Below, piece by piece: positions 34,633-43,408 of a stretch of 64,000 nt of DNA; positions within the stretch are counted from its first letter, which is position 1; each line of letters opens with the position of its first letter. Under the pieces are notes generated by a model. That model made no database searches, was not told the DNA's origin, and worked only from the letters and a program-made list of their open reading frames with translations. The DNA lies in NCBI GenBank assembly GCA_964394085.1, contig CAYMWF010000026.1, positions 1 to 64,000 on the forward strand, given 5' to 3'. This DNA comes from CAYMWF01 sp964394085 [NCBI: uncultured Gemmatimonadota bacterium] (GTDB lineage Bacteria; GCA-2686955; CAYMWF01). A program made the position numbers and the translations under genes.

Positions 34633-35439
34633 TTATCCAGTCCTTTTCAGTTTGCCGTTTCTTTTCGCCCAGCTTTCGGCGAAAAGGAAGACGGCGAGGC
34701 CTGCAGGTATGAGGAACGCTCCCGTCACGGCCAGGCCGGCCAGCGTCGGCCATATGTCTGTCAACCCGGCGCCGTGCAGCATGGTTTCTCTTATCGCCCG
34801 CAGGGTGTATGTGGCGGGCGAGAGGAACGAGAAAGGCTGGACCCAGGCCGGAAGCACCTCTATCTCGTAATAGACTCCCGACACGAGCAGTATCAGCGAC
34901 TGGATTATGTGCGTGCCCTGGCTGCCTTTTTCAGGCGACATGAGCGGCAGCACGGCCGCTATCAGCCCGAGACCGATGAACGAGAACGATGACACCACCA
35001 GCGCAAATACGGCGGCCGGTATATTGGCCGCTGCGAGGTCCAGGTCGAGAAAGAGCGCCAGCAGAACCACGATCACCACCGACCGCAGCACCCCGTAGAG
35101 CGCCGCGAACATGCATGTGCCCAGCATGTGCGTCAACCTGCTGACAGGCGCCATGAAGGTGTACTCTATGGTTCCTTCCCACCGCTCCCACGAGATCGAC
35201 TCGGCGACTTCGTGAAACAGGAGCGACAGGTATCCCCAGAGGAGCGCGCCCACAACGAGATAGAGCACGCTCTCACGTCCATGCGACACTCCGATAAGAC
35301 CTATGGTTAGAGCGTTGACGGCCGAGTAGACCAGGAACACGATTTCCCACCCGATGTAACGCCGGGTAAGGGTGAAGTTGCGCTCGACGAACGCCCACCC
35401 GACCGTAATCTCTCTGATTAAGCCGGTTCTAGCCCGCAT
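34633..35439 (-). CDS. ABC-2 type transporter permease
   Basis: 268 residues from the ATG at 35439, preceded by GGAAG; the ORF start at 35478 adds 13 polar residues and overlaps less well. Six hydrophobic segments, with the ABC-2 family features: a cytosolic N-terminal helix (RNFTLTRRYIGWEIVFL), EGTIEYTFMAPVSR between helices 2 and 3, and the C-terminal PFSFLSPATYTLRAIRETML amphipathic motif. It pairs with the ATPase encoded 97 bases upstream. Substrate unknown; candidates include the 28-residue peptide encoded upstream. Confidence 0.88.
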   Translation of the reverse strand: MRARTGLIREITVGWAFVERNFTLTRRYIGWEIVFLVYSAVNALTIGLIGVSHGRESVLYLVVGALLWGYLSLLFHEVAESISWERWEGTIEYTFMAPVSRLTHMLGTCMFAALYGVLRSVVIVVLLALFLDLDLAAANIPAAVFALVVSSFSFIGLGLIAAVLPLMSPEKGSQGTHIIQSLILLVSGVYYEIEVLPAWVQPFSFLSPATYTLRAIRETMLHGAGLTDIWPTLAGLAVTGAFLIPAGLAVFLFAESWAKRNGKLKRTG

Positions 35440-35535
35440 TTTATATCTTCCTTCCCTGGCGGGACCGATTGCCCGCATCCTTTGATCCCCGTCCGGCTCC
35501 CGCGCCGTGCGCCCGGAGCCGGCGGGTTATTCGGG

Positions 35536-36405
35536 TTAATTTTCTTCTTTTTCTTCGAGTTTCTCACCGGTCAGCTCGAAGAACACGTCTTCGAGGGTTC
35601 CGCTTCCGCCGGGAAGCTTCGCTTTGAGCCGCTCCGGCGTGTCCGATGCGACGAACGCACCGTCATTCATGATGGCCACCCGGTCGCACAGCCGGTCCGC
35701 CTCTTCCATGTCATGGGAAGTGAGGAGGATCGTCACCTCGGTTCTGCTCCGCAGATCGGTAAGGAACTCCTGCACTCTCCTCTTCGACACGGGATCGAGG
35801 CCTGTCGTCGGCTCGTCCATCAGTATCAGCTTCGGTGTCGTGAGAAACGCTCTCGCGATGGCCACCTTCTGCTGCATGCCGCGCGAGCACTTGTCCATCG
35901 GCCTGGTGAACGACTTCTCGGGGAACCCAAGCTTTTCAAGGATTTCCCAGGCCCGATTCCTGGCCGCGGCGGCGCTCAACCCGTAAAGGCGGGCGCTGTA
36001 GCGAAGGTTCTCGTAGGGCGACAGCGTCTTGAAGAACGCGGCATCCACCGAGACTCTGCTGATGAGCCACCGCACGACGGCCTTGTCGCGGATGACATCC
36101 CGACCGAAAACTCTTACCTGGCCTTCATCGGGAATCAGCAGCGTCGAAATCATCCTTACCAGGGTGGATTTTCCGCATCCGTTCGGCCCGAGTATCCCGA
36201 AGACTTCACCTCGGGTCACCTGGAGCGACACGGTCTTGACCGCAGCCTTGCGCGATCCGTTTTTACCGAAAATCCGGTTGAACAGATCCGCAGCGCTCTT
36301 CCGGCCGTTCCCGTTTCCTCCGGTCAGCCGTCCGTTACCTTCGCCGTCCCTCTCGCGACCGACGTGGAAATACTTCGAAACATGGTCGCAATATACCGCT
36401 TTCAT
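35536..36405 (-). CDS. ABC-2 exporter ATPase
   Basis: 289 residues from the ATG at 36405 (GGGAG seven bases upstream). Walker A is GPNGCGKST, the signature CSRGMQQKVAIARA, Walker B LILMDEPTTGLD and the switch LTSHDMEEA. An extra loop of about 30 residues (HVGRERDGEGNGRLTGGNG part) lies between the first strand and the catalytic core, as in KpsT/Wzt- or drug-exporter-like ATPases with amphipathic insertions. The C-terminal GTLEDVFFELTGE is the DrrA/NatA-type ending. Partner of the permease at 34633. Confidence 0.92.
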   Translation of the reverse strand: MKAVYCDHVSKYFHVGRERDGEGNGRLTGGNGNGRKSAADLFNRIFGKNGSRKAAVKTVSLQVTRGEVFGILGPNGCGKSTLVRMISTLLIPDEGQVRVFGRDVIRDKAVVRWLISRVSVDAAFFKTLSPYENLRYSARLYGLSAAAARNRAWEILEKLGFPEKSFTRPMDKCSRGMQQKVAIARAFLTTPKLILMDEPTTGLDPVSKRRVQEFLTDLRSRTEVTILLTSHDMEEADRLCDRVAIMNDGAFVASDTPERLKAKLPGGSGTLEDVFFELTGEKLEEKEEN

Positions 36406-36514
36406 GACATCGCTCCCGCCCTTCAGGGCTTTCCATTTTTTCGACCTGTTTATCCCGCGGCGGCTCCCCAATTGAAAACGGCCGCACTTACCGCGGCCGT
36501 TCCGGTCGATAATG

Positions 36515-36544
36515 AAAAAAGGCCGCGGGTTGATGCCCACGGCC
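36515..36544 (-). terminator. Intrinsic terminator of the 28-codon gene
   Basis: On the minus strand GGCCGTGGG and CCCGCGGCC form a 9-bp stem (one G-U) with a 6-base loop, followed by TTTTTT. It lies 29 bases after the small gene and 110 bases before the ABC ATPase, so readthrough would be needed for co-transcription. Confidence 0.85.
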
Positions 36545-36572
36545 TCTCGTATTTTCAGTGTTTCAGGTCAGG

Positions 36573-36659
36573 CTATGGGCGCACTCCTCCCGTGTAGAGT
36601 ACGAAAGGGATACCGTTCATGAGGCGTCCCCTCCATGTGATTGCGGATTTCTGTTTCAT
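36573..36659 (-). CDS. 28-residue peptide gene upstream of the ABC exporter
   Basis: A short gene absent from ordinary length-filtered gene calls. It encodes 28 residues, beginning MKQKSAITWRGR and ending VLYTGGVRP. The N-terminal half is basic, the middle hydrophobic (GIPFVLY), with GG three residues from the end. AGGAG lies about nine bases before the ATG. A consensus promoter (36695-36723) and an intrinsic terminator (36515-36544) bracket it, giving a transcript of about 170 bases. An ABC-2 ATPase and permease follow on the same strand. A secreted or modified peptide, or a leader peptide controlling the exporter, are the two main readings. Confidence 0.65.
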   Translation of the reverse strand: MKQKSAITWRGRLMNGIPFVLYTGGVRP

Positions 36660-36694
36660 CTAGTCAGTGCTCCTTTGCCGTTGACCTTGCTTAT

Positions 36695-36723
36695 AGAATA
36701 TCGGACGGCGGCGAAAATGTCAA
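36695..36723 (-). promoter_or_regulatory. Consensus sigma-70 promoter of the 28-codon gene
   Basis: On the minus strand TTGACA (36723-36718) and TATTCT (36700-36695) are 17 bases apart. Transcription should begin near 36688, leaving a leader of about 29 bases with AAAGGAG before the ATG at 36659. Confidence 0.8.
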
Positions 36724-36976
36724 CAGCGAATTCTTTTTTTCGACCGGATTCTCTTACTGTTTACAGCTTCGCGCGTCGTTTGTTCGAATCCACCGGGAAT
36801 CCGGGCTCCCGTCCCATCCGCACTCCAGGCTGAATAGTAGTCAGATTCAGCCGGCGTTCGGAAACATGCCGGATTCAGTGCACCGCCCGCCCCCCCCGGC
36901 TCTGCACATACCTCAAAGCTGCGGATTGCGGTTTACAGGCGGACCGTCCGCGCCGGTTTTTCTCTCGAAAACCCGG

Positions 36977-39163
36977 TCAATAGGCCAACAGCTGAACATT
37001 GTCGATACCGATTCCGTCGTTGCTCCAGGGATTGTTGTCCCTCTGATTCCACCGTATCATGTATGTCGAGGTGAAGGGTGCTGTGCTGTAGTAATTTTGA
37101 AGATTGATCAGCTCTCCCCTCCAGGTGGAACCTGTATTCTCGTAAGTCAATATTCTTTCCCAGGTGGACCCATCCCCGGAAACTTCTACGAAATCATCGT
37201 TATAGTTGAGTTCGTCTCCGTATGTATTGTAGTAGAAGGACAACATGCATCTCGAGTCTTCATCGAAATGCGCCAGGTCGACAGTCAGGGTCAACCGGTT
37301 GGTGTTGTAGGTGTTCGTCGTTACATCCATGAGCCCCATCTGGGCGCCCATATATGCGTCGAAATTGCTGCACTCGACCCTTCCATACTGGGTCGAGGAC
37401 CAGGTGGTCCAGTAAGCCGGATCCAGATGAGATTCGAAATCACAGAAAAAACTGAATTGGCCGCTCTCCGGGAGAGAATCCTGCAGTGTCGATACGGAAC
37501 AAAGATTCCCGCTGGAATCCAGGACCTCATCCAGCCCGATGTTGATGATATCTCCGGAAGCATTTATGTCTGCCGGAACCGTGATACGGATACAGCCTTT
37601 TCTGGGATTTTCCCTGTCCCACCCCCATTCGGCGGCGGATGCCGGAAGTACATAGTTCGAATCACCCCCGGCCTCGATGAAGCTGATCGAAGGAGCTCCG
37701 GTGTGGAGCATATACTCGGGAAACACTATATGTATGAACGCCTCGACATCCTCAGGTTCACCCGAATTATTGAAGGTACCGTCATATTTCAAGTCATCTT
37801 CAGTCACAATCGGACACACATTGTCGACAGCAAAAACCCACGGGCCCGTCAAATCGTTCTCTTTTCCCGTCCAGGTTGCCGGTGCAACCGTAAACTGGAC
37901 TGCGAGTCCGTATGCGAAGGGTGTCAGGTCCGGATCGTAGTTATAATAATCAAAAAGCTCCGAGAGCGTCACTTCCCTGACCATTTCATGCAGTATGCCG
38001 GGCTTGAAAGAGCCGATCTTGATCCATGAGCTGATCTTATCGCTGTTCCGGGCGTAAATGGAGTAAGAATAAGCATCGTCGACAGTACCCCACCGGAGTT
38101 TCAGGGTGGTAGTATTCCAGTCGACTTCATCTGTCTCAAGCTCCAGGTACGGCACATCCTCCAGAGTATCTATAATCCCTTCCGTGACGAAAGGAAAGCT
38201 GGTGTTTAAATGCCTGCCGCTGAGAGAAGAAGCCGACAAATCGATGATAAAATCTTCTCCGGGCAGAAGCTCACCGTTCGGCAGAATACGTATGGTTACG
38301 CCATCTTCCCATACCGTCGAAGTTCTGACCTCATCGAGTGTCTTGGCATATTTGATGGTGACGTCGGTCGCTTCATCGCTTCTATCCATGGCTTCGGAGA
38401 AAATGCACTTTACAGCTTCATCCTTATCGAGGACGGGGTCGTCCTGGAGGTTCGACCAGACGATGACGAGTTTTCCCGTGTCCAGGTCCAGCTTCTCACT
38501 CACCGCAACCTCTTTCCCTTTCATCAAGCTTATCGAACCCACCTTGGTTTCATAATCGGCTATTCCGTCGCCGGTGTAGTCGAAGGGAAGAGCGATCAGA
38601 TGGATGTTCTTGGCGGGCAGGCCGCTGAATGTTACCACTCCCTCGGAATTCGTAACTCCTTCAACATCGATTGAGGAGTCGACAATAGGTTCGCCAAGCT
38701 CGAGTATAACATCGACACCGGCCATCTTTTCGTGGTTTGCCGAACCGTGCAGGGTGACTTTAAGCCCGGCGTCTTTTTCGAACATCACCATCGATTCCGT
38801 CTTGGAGACCACCCGATCCCCGCCCCAGTCTTCTCCTACCGGGATCACGTAATCCACCCTGGCCACCGACGAGGCGTAACCCTTGAGGGAAAAGGTGATG
38901 ATCGACTTGCCCAGCGGCAGATCGGAAATGATATAAGTGCCCATTTCGTTGGTCGTCGCAGTCTTGCCATCGCAATAAACGGTAACATCCTCGAGCGCGG
39001 CGCCGGTGGCCGCATCAGTGACGGTTCCCTGTACAATGCAGGATATCGAGTAATCAGGCGCCCCGGGATTCGTAATCTTGCTGCATCCCGTGTATAAACC
39101 AGGCAAAATCAGTGCACAGATGAAAAAATAGACAAAAAACGGCTTTTTTACTTGAAAGGACAT
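36977..39163 (-). CDS. Large secreted lipoprotein with carboxypeptidase-regulatory-like and Ig domains
   Basis: 728 residues. GGAGG precedes the ATG by seven bases. The signal ends in LYTGC (lipidated Cys27). The domains, in order: a carboxypeptidase-regulatory-like beta-sandwich (about 42-105: QGTVTDAATGAALEDVTVYC), a second such domain, an SbsA-type Ig-like domain (FSEAMDRS), further beta domains, and a C-terminal jelly-roll (about 570-728, FFCDFESHLDPAYWTTW to IGIDNVQLL). It is probably anchored to the outer membrane and binds extracellular polymers; no catalytic residues are apparent. The gene at 39249 lies 85 bases upstream on the same strand and may share its transcript. Confidence 0.8.
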   Translation of the reverse strand: MSFQVKKPFFVYFFICALILPGLYTGCSKITNPGAPDYSISCIVQGTVTDAATGAALEDVTVYCDGKTATTNEMGTYIISDLPLGKSIITFSLKGYASSVARVDYVIPVGEDWGGDRVVSKTESMVMFEKDAGLKVTLHGSANHEKMAGVDVILELGEPIVDSSIDVEGVTNSEGVVTFSGLPAKNIHLIALPFDYTGDGIADYETKVGSISLMKGKEVAVSEKLDLDTGKLVIVWSNLQDDPVLDKDEAVKCIFSEAMDRSDEATDVTIKYAKTLDEVRTSTVWEDGVTIRILPNGELLPGEDFIIDLSASSLSGRHLNTSFPFVTEGIIDTLEDVPYLELETDEVDWNTTTLKLRWGTVDDAYSYSIYARNSDKISSWIKIGSFKPGILHEMVREVTLSELFDYYNYDPDLTPFAYGLAVQFTVAPATWTGKENDLTGPWVFAVDNVCPIVTEDDLKYDGTFNNSGEPEDVEAFIHIVFPEYMLHTGAPSISFIEAGGDSNYVLPASAAEWGWDRENPRKGCIRITVPADINASGDIINIGLDEVLDSSGNLCSVSTLQDSLPESGQFSFFCDFESHLDPAYWTTWSSTQYGRVECSNFDAYMGAQMGLMDVTTNTYNTNRLTLTVDLAHFDEDSRCMLSFYYNTYGDELNYNDDFVEVSGDGSTWERILTYENTGSTWRGELINLQNYYSTAPFTSTYMIRWNQRDNNPWSNDGIGIDNVQLLAY

Positions 39164-39248
39164 AAGACACCTCCTCGAAGGACCTCCCGCTGCCTGGGGA
39201 AATTATATGTTGATTCTTTATCCTTATATTGAAAGGAAATAATCCCGT

Positions 39249-41345
39249 TCACGGCGCTACGGTGAATTCAAAATACGACGTGTCCCATATGACCGGATAT
39301 TTTCCGCAACGCAGATATAGTGTATAGGGACCCCCCAGAGGCGCGTAATATGGAATATACTCATTTCTTGTCTGGATACCTTCGAAATAAGGACCGAGAG
39401 TGAAAACCACAGGACCCAGCAGCGGATTATTGGGATACGGGGCACCGTTGATGAGATAAAGATCGAACCATGTATCGACTTTAAAAGCTATATTCGCCAA
39501 ATTTACGAGACCGGCATCGAATTCAAGAAAACCTCCCCGGATTCCCACCGGATAATCGCATTCGAGTATGGTCGAGACCGGGGACATGACTGTCAGCTGG
39601 ACGGGAACATTCAGCAAAGTATCATTAACCGCATTCGAATTTACCTGCAAAGTATCCGGGTAAGTTGCCGGGTTCAAATCTGCAGCGCTGCAATAAACTT
39701 GAACTGTTTCTTCGGAATCCGGTTCTACTACACCGCTGATCGGGGTAAAGTCGAGCCACGACTCATCCCACTCGAGGTTGAAAACGAGATCACTGTTCCC
39801 GATATTTGAAATCGAAAGCCGGGTCACAGTATCGAAGTCCACAAAATGCGTGAAATCGAACGATTCCGGATCGATCTCGATAATGGGATTTTGCAGTAAT
39901 GTATAGAACTCATTGACCTGCCTGGACCACCTGATATTGTCGAACCCGTCATCCGCGTTCACCTTCCAGTAGTACGTCTCGAAATTTTCCAAATCCTCCG
40001 TAAGCAAATATTGACTGGTTTCGATATTCTGGACAGTGTCAGGGGAGCCGAAGTCCGGATCACTATCGATATGAAGTGAGTATTTCAAGTAATCGACCTG
40101 GCCGCCGACATCCGCATCTTCCCAGTCGAAAAAAACGGGCTTCGAAAAAACCGTATCTTCATTTGCGGGTAAAAGAAGGTCGAAGGATCGAACATCAGGT
40201 TCGGTTCGAAGCGACCATGCATCGAACAGGCCCAGGCCGTATGACATACAGGACCCGGCAATCATGTAACCGTCAGTCGATGTCAGGATTATTCGATTCC
40301 CGGTTTCCAGCGAAGCGCCTCCGTAGGTGGCATCCCATTCCATAACCCCTTCAGACGTGCACTTCAGAACGAAAATATCTGATTGACCCGCCCCAAAAGA
40401 GTAGGTCCAGCCTGAAAGCACAAATCCTTCATCCAGTGTCGGTATAATTGAAAAACCGAAATCATTGTTCCATCCCCCAAAATACTTGTCCCAGACCTCC
40501 TGACCGACCGGGTTGGTTTTAATCAGGTAGAGATCCTGCAAACCGGAACCGTAGGATGTCGTCCAGCCGCAAATCGCATAACCGCCGTCCCGGGTGGCGC
40601 AAAGAGAGCGCCCGCCATCCGATCCGCTGCCCCCGAACTTTCGTTCCCACGTCCTGGAGCCGGAGGTTGTCGTTCGTACAAGCCAGGCATCCTGCCCCCC
40701 CGCCGTTCCGTTCTCGGTGCACCCGGCGAATATGAACCCCCCGTCATGAGACTCAATTAAATCGTAGCCGTAATCTCCTTCTGAACCTCCAAATTCCCTA
40801 TCCCAGATAACAGCACCCACATCATTGGTTTTTATCATCCATGCATCGAGTGAGCCGCTCCCGTAGGAACTGGTCACACCGATGATGACGTAATCGCCGT
40901 TATAATTGATCAGGGCATGACCGGCGTCGTATTCGTTTCCTCCGAACGACTTCGACCAGAGTACTTCTCCGTCGTCGTCTATTTTGAAGATCCAGACGTC
41001 GCCATACGGTTCACCGAAGGAATGCGTATATCCGACCGCAACATACCCGCCATCTTCGGCTTCGATCAGATCATTCGCCGAATCATCCGACCATCCTCCG
41101 TAGGTTTTCCGCCATAATTCATTGCCTTGCGAGTCTGTTCTATAAAGCAGGACGTCCTTGGCGCCCGCACCGAATGATGAAGTATACCCGACGAAAATAA
41201 AATCCCCGTTTTCGGTTTCCACAACCGCAAGGGCTTCATCATTTTCAATTCCACCGTAAGTTCGGCTCCAGTCCAGATCAGGCTTTCCAGCAAGCACAGG
41301 GCATGCAACCGCAATCACTACGAGCAAGGTCAGAATTTTATTCAT
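39249..41345 (-). CDS. Secreted beta-propeller protein with ASPM-like and Ig-like domains
   Basis: 698 residues from the ATG at 41345; the ORF reaches 41381, but the compact signal peptide (MNKILTLLVVIAVACPVLAG) begins here. About seven repeats of some 50 residues (WxRxYGGxxxD, then DGGYIxxGxTxSFG, then DxxxxKTDxxGxxxW) form a propeller up to about residue 390. A fibronectin-like region and an ASPM/SPD-2/Hydin-like Ig domain (DFTHFVDFDTVTRLSISNIG) follow. The last 100 residues are the same Ig-like type as the N-terminal domain of the protein at 477. It has no enzyme motif. Confidence 0.8.
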   Translation of the reverse strand: MNKILTLLVVIAVACPVLAGKPDLDWSRTYGGIENDEALAVVETENGDFIFVGYTSSFGAGAKDVLLYRTDSQGNELWRKTYGGWSDDSANDLIEAEDGGYVAVGYTHSFGEPYGDVWIFKIDDDGEVLWSKSFGGNEYDAGHALINYNGDYVIIGVTSSYGSGSLDAWMIKTNDVGAVIWDREFGGSEGDYGYDLIESHDGGFIFAGCTENGTAGGQDAWLVRTTTSGSRTWERKFGGSGSDGGRSLCATRDGGYAICGWTTSYGSGLQDLYLIKTNPVGQEVWDKYFGGWNNDFGFSIIPTLDEGFVLSGWTYSFGAGQSDIFVLKCTSEGVMEWDATYGGASLETGNRIILTSTDGYMIAGSCMSYGLGLFDAWSLRTEPDVRSFDLLLPANEDTVFSKPVFFDWEDADVGGQVDYLKYSLHIDSDPDFGSPDTVQNIETSQYLLTEDLENFETYYWKVNADDGFDNIRWSRQVNEFYTLLQNPIIEIDPESFDFTHFVDFDTVTRLSISNIGNSDLVFNLEWDESWLDFTPISGVVEPDSEETVQVYCSAADLNPATYPDTLQVNSNAVNDTLLNVPVQLTVMSPVSTILECDYPVGIRGGFLEFDAGLVNLANIAFKVDTWFDLYLINGAPYPNNPLLGPVVFTLGPYFEGIQTRNEYIPYYAPLGGPYTLYLRCGKYPVIWDTSYFEFTVAP

Positions 41346-41483
41346 TCTTTGTCTCTCTTTCGGAGGATGGAAAAATATCATAAACCCGGCTGCCGGTTTT
41401 GTCCAGGTTTTATAGGATAGGGCTTTAACCTCGCCTTATTTTTCTCCTGCAGGCCTATCTGCTGGTTTTTATTATTAGGAAAT

Positions 41484-41512
41484 TTGACAATTTGGAAAGA
41501 GCTTGCTAAACT
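41484..41512 (+). promoter_or_regulatory. Sigma-70-type promoter
   Basis: TTGACA (41484-41489) and TAAACT (41507-41512) are 17 bases apart, in an AT-rich stretch. It drives the plus-strand gene at 41636 with a leader of about 115 bases. Confidence 0.6.
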
Positions 41513-41635
41513 TTTTATGCATTTGGACTGGTCCGTCTAAGAAAGGCGGCAAAAACATGGAAATCCTCCCTACTATTATTAAACACCAACTGGACGGTTC
41601 GTTATTTTTCGTTCAATGAACCGGGAGGTCAGATC

Positions 41636-42616
41636 ATGGCGGAGAGAATAAAGCTGTGGCACAGGATTCTATGGAACTCTTTCATCGCGCTTCTATCTTC
41701 ACTGATCGCTTTTACGGGGATGGCCCGCACGAAGAAGAATGACCCCGGGGCGGGAAAGGCGCGGGCATACAATCTTCACTGGCTGCGGGTGGAAAATGAC
41801 ACCGACAGGGATCTGCTCGCCGACCCGGAGGAGGAGGAACTGAGGACCGACCCGCTCGATCCGGACATGAATATGAACCTTCGTCCCGACGGCCCTGAAA
41901 TCGGCAGGATGTACCACGACGAAATCGATGGGCTGCCGGTCTGGGAACCGGGAGATCCCGTGCCGAACGAGATTTACCGCATCGATTCTCTCGTCTGGGG
42001 CACCGAAACATGCGAGGTCTGCGGAGAAATCGTGAACATGGGATTCACTACCATCGTTAATCCCCATGACGATTCGGAGACGGACCTACACTTCATTTCC
42101 CTTCACTACCTGCGTCACGGTTCATTCAGCTACAGCGGCGATATCCACGCCGGCAGAATCGATGTCGCCCGGCTGGCGGAGGTGATGGAGAACGCCCATC
42201 TCCTGCCGGTCGAGCCCGACAGTGACGAAGACCTGCTCGCGGACGCCGAGGAGGAGGAGCTGGGAACGGATCCGTCGGATCGAGACGAGGACGGCAACTG
42301 GATCGCCGACGGCATCGATATTTCACAAGCCCTTCACGCGGAGATCGAGGCGCTGCCGGAAGGCCCTCTTCCCGACCGGATATACAAGATTTTCCATTAT
42401 GTATACGGGATGGAACAATGCGGGATCTGCGGAGAGAGCGTGAACATGGGAACGGTGGAGATTACGGATCCCCTCAGGGAATTGTCATATGAAACTCCGA
42501 TCATAACCCTGCATTTTATGAAACACGGGGGGTTCTCTTACAGCGGAACCACCCACGAAGGGAGAGCGGACGTGGCGGCTCTCGCCGATCTTCTGGGATT
42601 GCCGCCGGGGTTCTGA
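41636..42616 (+). CDS. Exported protein with duplicated Ca-loop and CxxCGExVNMG domain
   Basis: 326 residues. A hydrophobic N-terminus (about 8-30) acts as signal or anchor. Two homologous halves follow (about 50-185 and 195-326). Each has a thrombospondin-type-3-like acidic calcium loop (DTDRDLLADPEEEELRTDPLD, DSDEDLLADAEEEELGTDPSD, written to 21 positions or fewer), then a four-Cys-type motif CEVCGEIVNMG or CGICGESVNMG, and then LHYLRHGSFSYSGDIHAGR or LHFMKHGGFSYSGTTHEGR. The CxxC and paired His suggest a metal site. I recall this CGExVNMG domain as an uncharacterised one in secreted proteins of uncultivated bacteria. GGGAGG-type site precedes the ATG. Confidence 0.75.
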   Translation: MAERIKLWHRILWNSFIALLSSLIAFTGMARTKKNDPGAGKARAYNLHWLRVENDTDRDLLADPEEEELRTDPLDPDMNMNLRPDGPEIGRMYHDEIDGLPVWEPGDPVPNEIYRIDSLVWGTETCEVCGEIVNMGFTTIVNPHDDSETDLHFISLHYLRHGSFSYSGDIHAGRIDVARLAEVMENAHLLPVEPDSDEDLLADAEEEELGTDPSDRDEDGNWIADGIDISQALHAEIEALPEGPLPDRIYKIFHYVYGMEQCGICGESVNMGTVEITDPLRELSYETPIITLHFMKHGGFSYSGTTHEGRADVAALADLLGLPPGF

Positions 42617-42723
42617 CAGCAGCGGCAAAAACGCGGTAATCTACACTTGTCCGGATCGAGCCGGGGGGACGCCTTACCCCCAGTGTCATGACAAGTAGTA
42701 AATGACGCATATTGCGAAGTAGT

Positions 42724-42801
42724 TTGTCGTTCCGGCAAGGCGCGGCTGATGGAGCATAGCAGCGCTATGCGACTGAGGCCGAAACGCAGCGGGAGCGACA
42801 A
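42724..42801. repeat. Hairpin-forming intergenic palindromic element
   Basis: Outer arms TTGTCGTTCCGGC (42724-42736) and GCGGGAGCGACAA (42789-42801) pair at 11 of 13 positions. An inner perfect repeat, GCATAGC-AGC-GCTATGC, lies at 42754-42770. The composition and nested palindromes are those of dispersed REP-like elements. Only one copy is in the window, so its multiplicity is unknown. Confidence 0.5.
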
Positions 42802-42813
42802 AGGACAAGTAAG

Positions 42814-43392
42814 ATGCTTCATTTGATGCTTGACAGGGCACCAGTTCTTTATCCCATGCCGATATTCAACATTAAACACGTGAACCCGCTTCGCACACTG
42901 CTGGCCGTGGAGTTCGAGCTTGCATACGCGGCCGCCCTTACAGCCGAGGGGTTGAAACCGGCAAGCCGGTGGGAAAAGGATTTCGGAGAAGAGTCCATCG
43001 AGGCATTACGCCGGATGGGCCTGGAATGCCGGATTGTCAGCCGGACCGTCGAAACCGGCAGGCCCGTAAACGAGCTGCTCCTCAGCAGGAACAGTCTCTT
43101 CCTCGACGCTTATGTCGATCGGTTCGATGGTTCGAGAATTGATAAGAGTTTCGATACGCAGCGGTTCGAAGGGTTGATTTTCGGTTACCCGGCTTGCTGC
43201 GTGGAAGGCTTCTGCAAGCGGCCGTACTCGAAAAATGCCCTGTCGAAAGAAGACCAGGGGCTCCTCTTCCACTGGGCGTGCGGCGACTGCAAAGTCACGC
43301 CTGTCCTTCTGCCTTTCTACAGGAATATTTACCAGGCCCTGCGGGATCTGGCCGAAAAAAACGGAAAACCGCCCGATCGGTCCTCATGTTGA
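42814..43392 (+). CDS. DUF483-family protein
   Basis: 192 residues. The family signature is the segment FGYPACCVEGFC, then EDQGLLFHWACGDC and TPVLLPFYRNIY, with conserved Cys that could bind a metal. DUF483 proteins are mainly known from archaea and anaerobes, and their function is not established. The ATG at 42814 follows AAGGA, but it lies only 12 bases after the palindromic element; an ATG at 42856 is an alternative start. Its stop is 16 bases from the converging gene at 43409. Confidence 0.7.
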   Translation: MLHLMLDRAPVLYPMPIFNIKHVNPLRTLLAVEFELAYAAALTAEGLKPASRWEKDFGEESIEALRRMGLECRIVSRTVETGRPVNELLLSRNSLFLDAYVDRFDGSRIDKSFDTQRFEGLIFGYPACCVEGFCKRPYSKNALSKEDQGLLFHWACGDCKVTPVLLPFYRNIYQALRDLAEKNGKPPDRSSC

Positions 43393-43408
43393 AGACCGCA
43401 TCCGTTCA

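Noticed and set aside
36641-38029. 462-codon plus-strand frame
   Set aside because: Antisense to the 728-residue lipoprotein, which has signal peptide, lipobox and recognisable domains.
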